Shown here: positions 25,156 to 38,126 of the stretch, in pieces
How positions within the stretch are numbered: the stretch's first letter is position 1
Layout: each line of letters begins with the position of its first letter
NCBI GenBank assembly: GCA_026119935.1
Contig: JALRMH010000033.1
Location: 1 to 64,000 of the forward strand
DNA length: 64,000 nucleotides
DNA from: Endothia cerciana
Lineage: Eukaryota > Ascomycota > Sordariomycetes > Diaporthales > Cryphonectriaceae
Direction of reading: 5' to 3'
Notes under the pieces: model-generated
The model's input: the letters and a program-made list of their open reading frames with translations, nothing else
Database searches by the model: none
What the model was told of the DNA's origin: nothing
Made by a program: the position numbers and the translations under genes

Positions 25156-26406
25156 ATGGCGCGCCCAAAGCAGAAACCACCAAATCCCATCTCTACCGCC
25201 ATCAAGGAATGGGCCGACCAGTCTGACCAAGGACTAGGGGCAATTACTCCCGACGAAGTTGAGGTCTTGATCGCTGAGGCACCGAAGAGATGGGTGGACT
25301 ATGAGCCCATGGTCCTGCTGCCCAGCGGCAGCTTCACAACGCCGTCCTGGACAACGGTCCTAGCAGAGATCTCAACTGATTGCAGGCATGATCTCTGGCG
25401 AAGGCTCCTGCGCAGCATTGGGACCAAGGTCCCGGGGAAGGCGACCCACCTGGCCGTGAACGACGGCATCCCTTCGACGGTGGCAGCTCAGCCTGGGCTG
25501 GAAGAACCACCCCAGGCTAGAGGCGACGAGAACATACTAAGAAGCCCGATCGGCTTGCGCACCCTATACGGAGACTTTGGGCCAACCGAGACACAAGGAC
25601 AGCCCGCCACGGAGCGAGACTTCGACCGGGCCTTCTGGGTATCGACAAAGCAGAACGGGATCTACCAGACCTGGGCACCGCGCTGGGCCATGTTCTCGAG
25701 GGGCAACGTGAAAGAAAAGGCCAGACTGCTAGCCTTTCACGATCCCGCGACGCACGCGCCGGAAGGGGAGGAGGAGTCCCCGCTGGCGCATAGGATACGA
25801 CAAAGGTCAGCGTTGACAGATGAGTGGGCGGTCGATCTCTACGCCGGCATTGGCTATTTCGCCTTCTCCTACGCCAGGCTGGGAATGAGGGTCCTCTGCT
25901 GGGAGCTGAACCCGTGGAGTGTCGAGGGACTGCGCAGAGGCGCAGAGGTCAATGGGTGGTCCGTAAAGGTCGTCCAGGGCGAGGAGCTAAAGAGGCCGGC
26001 CCGTGAGCTGGTGACGGGAGACGATAGGATTGTCGTGTTCCTGCAGGACAACCAAGAGGCGGCGCGAAGGGTGCAGGAGCTGCGACATGGTCTTGCCCTG
26101 CCGGTGTCGCATGTTAATTGCGGGATGCTGCCTAAGAGCGACGGTAGCTGGGGAGATGCGCGGAGGATCCTGGGCGCCGAAAACGACGGATGGCTGCACC
26201 TGCATGAGAATGTCGGTGTGAAGGATATAGAGGGCCGGAGAGACGAGATTCAGGGTATCTTTGACTGCTGGGATCGGCGAGACGGAGGCGGCCCTACTGC
26301 CAAGGTTGAACATGTCGAATTGGTCAAGACGTTTGCGCCCAGCGTGTGGCACTGCGTCTTCGACGTCTGCATTACAAAGCCTAGGTCTAATAACGCACCG
26401 AGATAG
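25156..26406 (+). CDS. TRM12: tRNA wybutosine-synthesizing protein 2 (TYW2/TRM12)
   Basis: Transfers the 3-amino-3-carboxypropyl group of S-adenosylmethionine to the modified guanosine at position 37 of tRNA-Phe, a step in wybutosine synthesis. The gene is a single exon of 416 residues. Recognition rests on the SAM-binding motif DLYAGIGYFAFSYA in the middle of the protein, followed by the acidic-loop segment CWELNPWSVEGL and the later LHENVGVKD segment, all in the order seen in the Trm5/TYW2 class. The N-terminal half is more variable. The ATG at 25,156 is the first in frame (MARPKQKPPN). Its 3' end converges on the SSP120-like gene with only 75 bases between stop codons, so the transcripts probably overlap. 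Confidence 0.88.
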   Translation: MARPKQKPPNPISTAIKEWADQSDQGLGAITPDEVEVLIAEAPKRWVDYEPMVLLPSGSFTTPSWTTVLAEISTDCRHDLWRRLLRSIGTKVPGKATHLAVNDGIPSTVAAQPGLEEPPQARGDENILRSPIGLRTLYGDFGPTETQGQPATERDFDRAFWVSTKQNGIYQTWAPRWAMFSRGNVKEKARLLAFHDPATHAPEGEEESPLAHRIRQRSALTDEWAVDLYAGIGYFAFSYARLGMRVLCWELNPWSVEGLRRGAEVNGWSVKVVQGEELKRPARELVTGDDRIVVFLQDNQEAARRVQELRHGLALPVSHVNCGMLPKSDGSWGDARRILGAENDGWLHLHENVGVKDIEGRRDEIQGIFDCWDRRDGGGPTAKVEHVELVKTFAPSVWHCVFDVCITKPRSNNAPR

Positions 26407-26481
26407 CCCCAGGTCGCCATCGCGTGCCAGTCGTATACTCCGTTTCGTCTCGGTAGTCCAGGCTCAGGCCCGGGCCCCCCT

Positions 26482-27147
26482 CTAGCCTGCCCTCCTGAAC
26501 TTGTCAGGGATGTTCTCCTCCACTATCCTCCTGTGCGTCATCAGCTCCAGCCTGTCCTGCTCATCCTCCAGCTGATCGTGCAGTTTGAAATGCTCGATGT
26601 CCTCCGGGTGGTTCAGGTCCTCCAGCTTGGTGTTCTCGTCGTGATACAGCTCCCAGTGGTGGATCTCGTACTCGAACTCCAAGTCTCCGTGGTGGCCCGG
26701 TCCGGTGCCGAAGTCCGGCAATGTGCCCTTCTCTTGGTTGATGAAGGCCTCGAACTCGTCGCGGTTGATCAGGCCGTCCTTGTTGCCGTCCACCAGCCGC
26801 ATCACCTCGTTCACGATCTCCTGTTTCCGCTCGTCGGTGACGTGCTTGTTGGACTCGTCCATCAGCCCGTACGTGCGCTGGATCTCGGAGCCTTCCCACT
26901 GCCCGTCCGTGTCAAAATCGTGCAGCGCGAAGAAGGAGGCGGCGTCGAAGTCGGCCACGTGGTGCTCCTCTGCGGGTGGTGGGTCAGCGCACTGGTATGG
27001 GACCGGCCTCGTGGGTTACGACTCACCGGCCATATGCTTCGTCATCCAATCCGCATTCTCGTCGACTATCGGTTTCTGGCCGTGGTCGCCGCCGTGCGCA
27101 ATAACGGCGCTGCTCAGTGCGAGCACGGTAACGAGGGTAGGCAGCAT
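26482..27147 (-). CDS. SSP120: Secreted-pathway EF-hand protein, SSP120-like
   Basis: A predicted calcium-binding protein of the early secretory pathway, 202 residues. Exon 1 is 27,147-27,027 and exon 2 is 26,969-26,482, with a 57-base intron (GTGAGT to CGCAG). The N-terminus MLPTLVTVLALSSAVIA is a clear signal peptide. It is followed by the conserved DENADWMTKHMAGEEHH segment split by the intron. Two EF-hand loops are visible, DFDTDGQWEGSE and DGNKDGLINRDE. The C-terminal third is acidic and helical. In yeast the homologue associates with ER-Golgi cargo receptors; that role is inferred here. I see no HDEL-type retention signal at the C-terminus. Confidence 0.85.
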
Positions 27148-27943
27148 TTCCAATATGATGGGACCGGGCAAGGAGTGTGTAGACGGCGCAGTTGGCTCCT
27201 TCGTTGAGAGAATCACGCGAGGAGGAGCTGGGAAACAGAGAAAGCCATGGGCAAGAGCGGATTTCAGGTTGATCGCTATCGACCGGACCAGCATTCTAGA
27301 TCCCTGCGCCCAGTTGACAGTGTAGCCTTGTTAGCTTCAGGGGATTTAGCAGCACGGGCCGCTACGTCACAGCGGTCCCGGTCGCCAAAGCTTAAAACGT
27401 CCCCTTGATGAAAACAATTCTGAGTGCAGAAGGCTTGCTTCCGTCGAAAACGTCAAAGGCATGGATTTCGCCACAGGAGTTTATCCCACAGGAGATGTAG
27501 GCATGAGAGGCGAAGGCATAGGAGATCTATCGTGCGAGATACCGCTTCGGGACAACCAGAGGGGGATGACTTATACTGGGGATACGTATAGTACACGGTA
27601 GTCCATCGCGAGATGCGAGGATAGAACCCGCCAAGATCCGTTCTCGATGGGTAAGGCTTCTATTGCGCGGTCATTGGTATAGAGATCGGGCTGACTGATT
27701 ACTTACTTACTCGAAGGACGAAGAAAATGTACGCCGCCTGTCTCCCAAGATCTGAAAACTGAGCGGGTCTGCTGGTGGACCCCACGTGCTATCGTATCTT
27801 GCTTGCCATTGAAGATCGCGTCTTCCCCAGGATCTCAGAGCTCGGGCGCGACAAGCTTAAGTTTCCATCTTCATGTTCTCACAAACCTCATCCACTATGC
27901 TGCAACGACATCGTCCACAGCCCTCTGCATAATCACTGCGAAC
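27148..27943. other. Intergenic region upstream of ORC6
   Basis: This region lies between divergently oriented SSP120-like and ORC6 genes. No additional gene was seen; it presumably contains both promoters and leaders. Confidence 0.55.
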
Positions 27944-29201
27944 ATGAGTCGACCCACGGAGCAGGCTCTGCTGTCCCTCTTGCCCTCACAAAACTCGAAC
28001 CTGCCCCCTCCCCTCGTCGAGCTCGCCCGCTCTCTGCTCGCCCAGTCCCGCAACAAGGCGAGCACCCTCAAGGCGGAAGAGGAGGTCGCGCGAACCTACG
28101 CATGTGCTCATTTAGCATGCGACAGGTAGGGATACGACATCAGATGCTGGAAGCATTGGCATATGCCATATATTGACGAATGCGGACTACAGACTCAAGA
28201 TCACCCTCAACCTCCCGCCCATCGAGCCTCGACCTCCTGTCCCACCACGTATCTACAAGCGTCTCTACACCCATCTGGACAAGATCTTACCTGCCACTCC
28301 TCTGGCTGGCCGTCCAAAGGCTGATGGCCTAGGAACGCCAAGGTCCAAGGGGCTGAGCTCTGCTGCATCTCGAGTTACGCCTTCGAGAGGCACTCCGACC
28401 AGGGATGTCTCGCTGTCACAGTTCCGAACCCCCGGCAAGAGAGGCACGCCCTCCAAGTTGAACCCCCACCGCGCAAAGAGCTCCATGCTGCCACCCTGGA
28501 TCTTACCTACTGTGCGCCACCTCTGCGCGAATCTCGCTGCTGAGGATGGTCCGGCTCTCGCATCAACTATCATGGCTGGCCTCGAAGCCATTGTGGCGCC
28601 GTACGGCAAGAGAACACAGGATGAGTGGGTGAATGGTCATTTGACCTCACTGGTTGGCGCAATATATTGGTTCGTATCGGAGTCTGCAGGCCTCGCACCT
28701 GGCGAAGAGCTGACTGCAGAGGCATCGCGGGCGCGCTACAAGAGCATGCGAAAGGACATGCTGGGTGCCCTGTGTGTTGCGAGGGAGGAGATTCATGTCA
28801 CAGTGCCAGGGAGAGGCAGGAAGAGCGAGGACACAGAGGAGCAGGAGGCTGCATTTTGGGAGGGCTGTCAGGAAGGCATCAAGGCGGCCGACCTCGACGG
28901 AGCGATCACGGAAGTGACTAATAGGGGATGGCTGGACAGCGACTGGTACCGGAGCATCGAGTTCGTCAGGGACAGAGCTGAGGGCACTGGAGAGGAAGTT
29001 GCTGACGGTCTTGGCGAGGACCCAGCGCTTGCAGCTGCGACTGTGCAAATCACGAAGGCCGATACGATGCTGCAGGACAAATTCGACTACCTAAGCGAGC
29101 GCCGGAGGGCCGACTATAATCAATGGAAAGCGAACATCATGCGACGCATCGAGCTGTTGGAGCATGGCAAGGATGCAAGTTCGATGGATGTCGACTCGTG
29201 A
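27944..29201 (+). CDS. ORC6: Origin recognition complex subunit 6
   Basis: A subunit of the nuclear complex that marks replication origins and loads the MCM helicase. The protein has 396 residues in two exons, 27,944-28,125 and 28,193-29,201, with a 67-base intron (GTAGGG to ACTACAG). The N-terminal helical cyclin-fold-like part (MSRPTEQALLSLLPSQ, then a LKITLNLPPIEPRPPVPPRI-type segment formed across the intron) is the conserved fungal ORC6 signature. It is followed by a basic Ser/Thr-Pro-rich linker with several TP and SP sites (for example SRVTPSRGTPTRD, FRTPGKRGTP), plausible CDK targets. A second helical domain then runs to the end. The start ATG lies directly before the conserved N-terminus. 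Confidence 0.92.
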
Positions 29202-32200
29202 GCTGGATCAGGCCGACCTCGAAGCTATCCTCGGCGACCGTGTGCCCGCATCAACCCATGCCGCGCATTGAAACTAGGGTCAGACTATCGACCGTTCCCG
29301 CACACGAGCTACTTGAATACGGCCATTTCGTGATTGCCGATAGACCCAGCACCTCGGGATCGTCAGCCTCTCGGGCACCTTGACAACCCTGGGACGGTCC
29401 AAGACGCACTGCCGGGCGCCCCTGGGCGTCGACATGTTCTAGGGCTGAGTGTTGTATTGCCTGGCAAAGCTGGGCATGGGCAGTCACGGAAGATATCGTT
29501 ACCGTGTACCCCACCATCTCCACTATCTGCTTGTCGCAAAGAACTGGTGTCCACGAGAAGGCCACTATGGAGAGTCACTTCATCGGCTGTCCCCAACTTG
29601 GTCTTCCAGAATCAACGACGTCACTATGGAGGCCCACAACGGGTGCTCAGTTTCCGTACTGACCCGCACTAGGATGCAGAGCATTGCACCCTACAGCTTC
29701 CAAGTCAACAAGCCACTTCGATTATCTCAGCTGATCTTGCACTGGTTTCCCGGATCCCCGGTCATGCCCCGAGGTGTCAGCGGATTATCCAAGCATCATC
29801 ACCTTCAGCATGAACTCGTGGCTTTCACAGCTGCCATTGGCTCGAGTGTTGACAGCTTCTTGCTTTCTGAAGATAGGCACAGCTGCCAGGATCTTCCAGC
29901 AGCCCAAACTGGTCTGTAGCCAGTCATAGTCTTTTCTGCTCGAGAGGAGCTTGGTAAGAGGCATCTCAAGGTATCAAATATGGGGCAATAGTCTTCCTAG
30001 CCTCCTAGGCGAGAGTATGGCCTTTTGGAGAAGCATTATATGGTAAGTTAGTGCAGTATGATCTTATCGCAATCACTGTTGTTTCTGATGCAAGCTGATG
30101 GTTGCTCAGCATTGGGGCTACCATGTCAAGGCCACGAACAATCCGCAGCTCTTGCACGGAATCCACGTGGTTGGTCTTTCAGTCAGCCACGCATCTTTCG
30201 AGCCGAAGTCTCGAGGCCAATGACCTTACCACATCAGGCGTCGAGCCTTCTTCGGCTCTCGCTCCGGACGACATATTCAGGTCTAAGCCAAGTCAGTCCG
30301 GTCATCTTGCGCCACCCCCCCTCCTTTCCCACGCGCTGAGGCTTTGAGCAGACGGCAAAAGCCGGGCCTAGAATAATGGACCGCTGCTTGTACGCTAGAT
30401 ATTCGTTTGATGGTCCGAGATGGCGTAGGCTTTGCATGAACCTTGTCCTCCTTTATGCCACGGCGTTTCTGTGACCTACTTGGTGAGTATCTGGCGGTCG
30501 AGAGCCCAACCTCAGCCGACGTCCCTAGGCTGACGCCTGGTTTTCAATACCCTAGTCACACAAAGCTGAAGGGAGCAACACGACAAGGTCTCAGCTATCA
30601 AGCGGTCAAAGGACCGTCCTCGCGGCTGGTGGCATCTGCTATGCCATGACTCGCGCCATGGACAGCCTTGCGACAGCGGTCTGGATTCCGAATGCGTGTG
30701 GGCGCATTCCTATTTGACAGCGCGGAATTTTCTATGAGCACACTTGCTGACCTCCACGGGCATATATGACAGTGTGGCAGATGTATGTCTCAGCTGTTCC
30801 GTATGCATCCTTCATAAACGCCATGGCATTGTTTGCGATCGAGGACGGAGCACAGTTTGTACAATTGTGGTCGGGGCTCACACACTTCCCTCAGGGGCAA
30901 ACATGGCTAGATCAGGAGGGAAACAGAGTGGCCAGTCAAGATGTTGCGCAGCAAACGGCCCAGACGGGTCAAAGTGGACTCGAGAGGAACAATCTGCGTC
31001 AGAAACACAGCACCAGAAACGACACCGGCCCGGCCTGTGTCACGTCTAGTTCTCTTGCACGACAGCTCTGGCAGTCTCACCATTCTCTGTGGCTCATCGC
31101 CTACCTCACACAATCATTGGCCAGCTCCAGGGCCATTCGCGCCGCAACTCGCTACCTTGGCCCAAGGATGTACTGTGCCTTCAGTCTCGTATCTTTGTAC
31201 TGCAGCATCATTCTAACACTGCGGGGTAGGGGAATGGCCTAATGAGGATATCTCAAAAGCAACTATGGCATAACAATGCACCTTCTATTCGGCGATCGAG
31301 GTCGGGGACCCTGATCGCGCTGGCTAAAATAACAAGCTATCCTTCTGCCAGGACATGCAAGCATGGAGACTACAGGGAGGGTCGCCACATGCTTGCCCCT
31401 CACAATTCCGCCTCAGTTCCAGTCGCGTCGTGGGACACTGTACGTCCACTATCTCCCCTTCGCATCGCCGTCAGACTCCGACCTAACGTTGCACAGTAAC
31501 ATGCGAGCCCAACCTGAGATTTAGTGCCAGATACCTGCTTCAATGTCACCAGGACCTTTTGTGCGATCAAGTCAACTAGCTCGGTCAGACATGGGCCAGG
31601 CGAGCTCCTTGTCCCTCTGTTTCAGCTCTCCTCTAACAACAGCAGGCCCCAAATGTCATGTCTGCGACGACACCTTACACCTACATGGCAACATCATTTT
31701 CATACGGCGACCATTTTATTACTACTTACCCAAGTATCAACTTTCTATGACCAGGCACGAGCAGACGTCCTCTCTTCTCTTTGGTCATCATAGATTTACG
31801 CCCATGCGCCTCGGGGATCCGAGCTGAAGGCAGTCCGGGAAAAAGCAAAGCTATGCTCACATAGCTAGCTGCATATTTGTTCGTGTTCCAGTACCAAGTG
31901 GGAAATCCCGTGCTCCGGCACCTAGATGGCCGTACGAGCAAGTATTCTCGTCCGGCAGTGGGCGAGCGCATACCCGTGCGACCGCAGATATTTCACCTGT
32001 GTGGCGCACCCTCGCCCTATGCCCTAGCTTGCCGTCCTGTCACGGTCTGCCTCTTCGGCGACCTAGTAGTTCACTCCCCACTCACACCCCCAGCCATCAC
32101 CATACAGTTCACCGTGCGCTCGCTGTACGTCACCATCTCTACCCGCGCTCGAGTGACACGGCTGTGGAGCATGGTGAACAGATACGGATCACCAGTGATA

Positions 32201-32682
32201 GGGGGGGAGGAACGGGCCGCAATCTTTGGGGGAGCGCGCTCAATGGTTGGCATACAGACGGTGGCTTCAGGGGGTTCTACGATCGTGCTAAAATGGGCAT
32301 TGTGTGGGAATCAGGACCACTTAAGTATATACGAGCTGTCACTTGCACATCTGGCCAAGACCTCTCTCCTGGCCTTTTGTCTCTTGTCCCTGGTCTCTGT
32401 CCGCCAGATTCTCTGGTCCATGAGGGGCATGTAAATCGGTGACTTGAATGCAGAAGCCGTCTGCCTCGTTTCCCCACGCTCGTTGGCTCGCTCGCTCGCT
32501 TGCTTTTGCCCGTCCTCCGTCTCGTTTGCACTGTCTTCCAGCACGGATCACCAGGAAAGTTCTCGATATGCTACCGTCTGGCTCGCAACAACCCTGATGG
32601 ATATGTCCTGGGTCGATACATACCATACAGCCAGCCACCTTCATCTTTACTACTTTCCACTAGGTTTAAGACTTTGGAAGAG
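29202..32682. other. Intergenic region, about 3.5 kb, no gene supported
   Basis: Open frames up to about 185 codons exist on the plus strand, but none has recognisable domains or coherent splice structure. The last few hundred bases may contain an unrecognised first exon with the signal peptide of the membrane protein that follows. Confidence 0.5.
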
Positions 32683-34803
32683 ATGGAGAATCTAGGATCA
32701 AAGATGGAGATCGGACAGCGGGATGATAATTGCGCTTGCCCTTTCCGTGACCCAGGTGAGGGCGATTTGTCGGATCCGCAATATTGGGCTCCGCCAGCCT
32801 CGACAGCAACCAGGCAGGACTGCTTCGACGCATGTCGAGATGCGTTTTTGACCAGCTTGACCGGGCAGACAGATATCAGCAACGTGACTTGCCAGCTGCT
32901 GGAGAACAATACACAAGGAGGAGAAATCTTTTGGGCGTTGTATTCACTGGATATGAAGTATTGCGGCCTCCAATTATCGAGCGTGGCTCATCCGGATCGT
33001 AAGTTACATATTGATTTCTCCGTTGTTTAGGTTATAGAGAATGTACGTTGACTGGGTGCCAGCTGGGGTTGAAAGCATCATTTCTACTTGCGACAAGTGA
33101 GTCGATCCCTGTTCTCCATCTGCTCGAGGATATTGACAGCCTGTTGTAGTATTGGATACGGGGGGCTTGTTGATCCGTCATGGCCTTCATTATCGTATCA
33201 GTGCAGCGTATGCCCTCTGGAGATGAAACAAACACAGAGTACAACATCTGCAAATCGCGCCGTCTCCACCGCCGCAGCCTCGATGTCAGCCGAAGAGGCG
33301 TCTAGCTCTACATTGTTGTCTTCGAGCTTGCCACCTTCAACCACTCCCTCCGTAGTGGCCACTCATGGTACAGCTTCAGCAACTGAAGCGGCCACTGGAA
33401 CCATTCCTTCCTTATCGAGCTCCACGTCAACGAGTGATGGTACTTTTTCCACCGGGCCAGGGGATCCCATCTCCACCCAGGGCATAGTCGCCATAGCAGT
33501 ATGCAGCGCAATTGCACTTGTGGCCACAATCCTACTCCTGTTCTGCGCCCTCCGCCGGAGACGGAGACAACAAGAGGCCTATGCTGGCTCGGCCGGGTTG
33601 AAGAGCCGCATAAGTAGGGTAACTAGCGACTTGACCATGCCGCCCGTGGAGTCCTACCAGCCATTAATATCGCCAACCCAATCCCTCACCAACGACAGAC
33701 CGCCCTTAACGCCACCTTTACGGTTGGGTGACAGGAAACTCCTCCCCTCGCTCCTAGGGCCCTCGTCGCACCAAGAGCACCCCGTCTTCGGCCCGCCCTT
33801 TGAGACACATCATCACAGCACCAGCAGCCTGTATAGCACAAGCCAGAGCCACGAGGGGGCCGCAGCAGCAGCATCGGTCGATTCGTGCCCCTTTCCCTCG
33901 TCGGCCGTCTGCGAGCCGACGAAGAACAGACTGGAGCCGCGGCTGGAGAAGATGCACACCGCCCCAGGCACCACAAGGGCCGCCGCCTCGCCTGCTCACT
34001 CCGCGGCGTCGGCCGCCCTGCCATTAACATCCCTCGAACCATCGTCACCACCATACGTACAGCTCAGATCTCCACCATCGGCGAGCTTCACCTTCCCGCC
34101 GCGGTACAGTCTCGACAAGACACACCTCTTTCCTTCAAATAAGGGCCAGCGCCGCGGCGGGACCCCACAATCCCCGCCTACCAAGTCGCTCTCACCTGTC
34201 CCAACGCACAAGGGTGCCACACCCTCGTCGAACAGCAATAGTAGTAGCGAGTATAAGCACGACTACCACACTTACATCAAGGGTGATTTCATCCACAGCC
34301 ACACCAACGGCAAGAGTGGCAGCAGTAGCAGCAATAAAATTGGCTCGTCCGACCATCAGGCCACAGCAATCTCGGCATACCCCTTTGCAACCACCCCGCC
34401 GTCATCACCGGTCCGTCCCCGCAGGCCGCACGAGGAACCGCTGCAGATCCCGGACCTCGTAAGCCCGCTCAGCTCGCCGGCACGGTCGGCTCGGGCGTCG
34501 CCATCCCCGGGCCCGCCGCCCAGGGTGGCCCTGCCGCCGCCTCCTGCCCTGGTGCCGTCAGACGGGATCGGGATTGCCAGGACGACAGGGACAGCAGAGG
34601 CGGCAAGGTCCGCGCACAGGGGGATCTCGTTACAGGAGCTTCGTAGTGGAAGGGAGGACGGCGGGAGTAGGGGTAGCTGGGGAAGCTGGGAGGAGATGGG
34701 GCCGCCGCCTCCGGCGACGACAACGGTCGCGGGAAGAATTTTTGGGGTCTCATTTCCGCCGGGCTTCGCCTCCGGGGGCGATGCTGGGAGGCTGCCGCCT
34801 TGA
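32683..34803 (+). CDS. Ser/Thr-rich single-pass membrane protein, unknown function
   Basis: A putative cell-surface protein: a Cys-containing ectodomain (DDNCACPFRD, DCFDACRDAF, MKYCG, ISTCDN, QCSVCPL), a long Ser/Thr-rich stalk, one membrane helix at about 33,484-33,546 followed by RRRRRQQ, and a disordered Pro/Ser-rich cytoplasmic tail of about 400 residues. The topology resembles fungal wall-stress sensors, but I recognise no WSC domain. The intron 33,097-33,149 is clear (GTGAGT, TTGACAG, TGTAG) and joins ISTCDN to IGYGGLVDP. The preceding junction, about 32,999-33,040, did not resolve: the strong GTAAGT donor does not return to frame with any nearby AG. The N-terminus is also open. The ATG at 32,683 is in frame but gives no signal peptide, so an upstream exon is likely. 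Confidence 0.6.
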
Positions 34804-37554
34804 TTCCGTTTCGGATTCACGGTTTGCATGACACTCGGTTTTCGATCTTCAGTGGGCATTTAGTCATTCAATGGTCCGGTTCACAAAAAGTAAAGACAGC
34901 GAGGCGAGAGGGAAGAAAAGATCAATGTTTAATGTGTTTGATGAACAGGTTATATCAAGTCATTGCTCCCCCTGGTCTCTCTCATCTTACATATGTGCCT
35001 GATTGAGACAGTCTGTCTTCGTTCTTTCGTGAATGGACTGGACAACAGACGCTCCTCTGAGAGGAGCGCGTCTTGGTGAAATGGGGAGGGGAGTGTAGTG
35101 AAGAGAGCAATGGCTGTAGACATATGCACACAAGTCTTCGCCTCGCATCAATCTATAAGCCCCAGTAGGACCATGAAACCCTGCAATAAATTCCTGTTAA
35201 CAGACCGATGTGATTGCCAGACTTGATGCCACATTTCGATCCGATGTTTGGATGAAGGATATGGGTTGTTCATATTCAGTCACTACTTCGGAGCACCCGA
35301 GACCCTCGAGGGGCACTTCGCAAGACTAGGTGTTTACGATGAAAACAACATATTGATGACTCTGGTGGTGGCTTGTGGGCTCGTTTTGGGCTTCGCGGGC
35401 AACATTAGGTATGATCATCATCTTCATGTAAGATGTGAGAGATATTTTGAGTCTTCATGGGACGATTGATCTCAACCACGGTCCCACCGAATGCCGACAA
35501 CGCCTATAGTCCTTAAGTGTGCACCACGCTATGGGGTGAGATTAGTCCCATCTTGTGGTTTCAGGGTCTTTCTGGGGTTGTTTCTATGGGGAGAAGCCGG
35601 GGGGGGATGAGCCTAGATCTCTGGAGAGGCTTCCCCCCCCCCCCCCTTTCCAACTAGTAAAACTTTTATTCCGCCCCAACTTCAACTCTTCCACCCCCGT
35701 CCTTCACTTTTCCGTCTCACACCCTCATCAATCTGTTACGTATCAGCATCATCTGCCGAGTCATCCACCATAGTATAACACCTCGCAGAAAGTGTCTCCT
35801 TGAACTTTGAGCTTGGTCGGCCGCCGTTACACCGCTGGTGTTGTCCAGCTGTACTCTCGGACTGGGTGTTGCTTCTACGTTTTCCCGTTATTGTCAAGCT
35901 GCAATGCAAACCCATCGAAGAGCCGCCCCAGGTGCATAGACGTATCGGCACGAACGTCAGTTGAAGACGTTGTCTGGTTTAGGGTCCTGAGCGACCCAAC
36001 AGTCTGTCAATGTTGGATGTGAGCCGTCGTCGATCCGGCCGAGTGGGAACTCAGGCGGTGACCGAGCGCCTGTCTCCAGTATCAGCCAACAACTTGACAG
36101 GATCATCATACAGGCCCACAGTGGATGAAGCCGCGCGCAACCTTGAGGCACCACGAGGGACCCCCCCACCCACGAGGCTGTACGGTGATCGTCCTTAAGT
36201 ACTGCAGAACTCTTGTTCATGCTGCCTCTAGTCAGAAACTGTGCAGATTTCAGTACGTCCAGTACTGCTGAGAACTCGACTCACTGTGCCATCAGAACTG
36301 TTTGTCGGCGAGTTGGCTCTTGGTTCAGAAATTGCCACTTGGCGAGGGCCCATCTCGTAAACACCTTAGTGGACCATATGCTAGGCACATCAAACGGCTT
36401 ACCCCAAGACCCTAACCTACCTCGGCCTGACGAGGGCTTCGGCTGAAGCTGTCTAAGTTGGCGTCGGTAGGGCGTCCGTCAACTTCACATCCGAGCCTCG
36501 GTCAAATATTCTGTCGCTGGATCAGACCCAATCCTATCTTCCAGCGATTTGATATCGAAAGGAAGTTGCCACTAGATAACCTCAAGATTTTCTCTTGGAT
36601 GCCAGATTACACAGAGATATCTCCGACGAGCATGAAGCCTTTGGTCAATCCTAATCTCTCTCTCGGCGGCTCAGTCACAAGCTACGTCCCTTGGGATGAA
36701 AATTACTTCGGGCGACGTCAGATACCGTCTGATCCAATTCATTTCACTGCAACAATTTATACTAGTCTGCTTATAAGTATTAGGGGTAATCACTAGATGA
36801 GACTTGAGGGTTCACCTCAGTCGACCGCGGTGATCCCGGTACTCCCGAGGTCTCTGCATAAATTCACAAAGTATCGCAACCGCGTACAACGACCGACGCC
36901 AAGCATCTCCCGCAGCGCATGAAGAAAGCGTTCCTGGGTCCGCATGTTTCATGACATTGAGTTGCTGGAACAGCCTTGGAATCCTTGAGGGACTGATGTC
37001 ACATTCGATGAAGTGACAGGTCCTTCCTGACTGTCGTCTCATGACTGCCACTCAATATCATATATATATATATATATATTCTCTTTCACACAACCTTTGA
37101 TGAAATCCCGGTTTATGCTCATCGGCTGAGTTTGCCGCTCCTCGATTTCCTTCGACCTCTCCTCCCGAAATGCGTCTGCCAAGTCAAGAAGACCCTTGTG
37201 GGCTGCCCGCTGTGGGCTCGTTTGTTTCGACGGTCCCTTGTTCCTGGTGCTGAGCGGCATCCCATTGTTGGCCGTAACGTTTGCACCTCGTCAGATTCAC
37301 CCTCGATGTCAACTAGTGACGATTGACCCGGGGATTGTAAGCGACATGGAACTCAGCGTCAGTGAATGCCGTGAGAAGACCTTCTGATAATTATACGACT
37401 ACCACCCAGTGTTGGCTTTCCCCAGACTTTGCGCCCAGTTACAGAGTATCTCTTACTCCTTCTCTTGAGCCTCATAGACAGGCCACGGCTCTATTTAAAC
37501 TAGTATATTCTGTCCTCCTATTCACCGCGAGAGACCTCGCTCTCGTATGTAAAG
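34804..37554. other. Intergenic region, about 2.75 kb, no gene seen
   Basis: It contains a 14-C run at 35,633-35,646 and an AT dinucleotide repeat at 37,060-37,079. Open frames are short and unrecognisable. The right end is the aquaporin promoter. Confidence 0.55.
37060..37079. repeat. AT dinucleotide repeat
   Basis: About ten AT units in non-coding DNA upstream of the aquaporin gene. Confidence 0.85.
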
Positions 37555-38074
37555 ATGGCTGCCGAACCCTCTACCCCCGGCCATCCCTTCTCGTTTTCGT
37601 CTGAAGCTCTCCATAACACACCTAGGGAACAACCACATGACCTTAGTGACGAGGCTTTCAACCCGATGGGAGGGCGCGTAGAAGCAGAGCGCCAGGGCGA
37701 CGACACCTCGCCCAATACTATCGTTGCGCCAGAGGACGACTCGGATGACTCCACCCCCCCGGGGCCTCCAGTGCCACGAAGCGTTCCCCGCAAGGGCTCT
37801 CGATCTCGATCTCGATCACGAGCTCTACAGGTTTATCCCAGGGACTACTCCTCGGACTCCCCGATGTACAGCCGGCCACCGTCGAGGCCCAAGCAGCTCC
37901 GCTCTCAAGAACCCTTCGACCTGGCCGATGCCTCCTATGGGTCCGACCGCGCCTGGAGGGAGCAGGTCCGTCGTCACCCAGACTACGCCGACCGCCGCTA
38001 CACGAGCCGGCCCCGAAGCCGCACCCGTGCCGGTCCGCCGCAGTCGTACCTGAACCAGCGCAACTCGATGCTGT

Positions 38075-38126
<52 letters not shown>

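Noticed and set aside
26533..27207. 224-codon hydrophobic plus-strand open frame
   Set aside because: Antisense to the SSP120-like gene; the Leu/Val richness comes from the complement of Asp/Glu/His codons.
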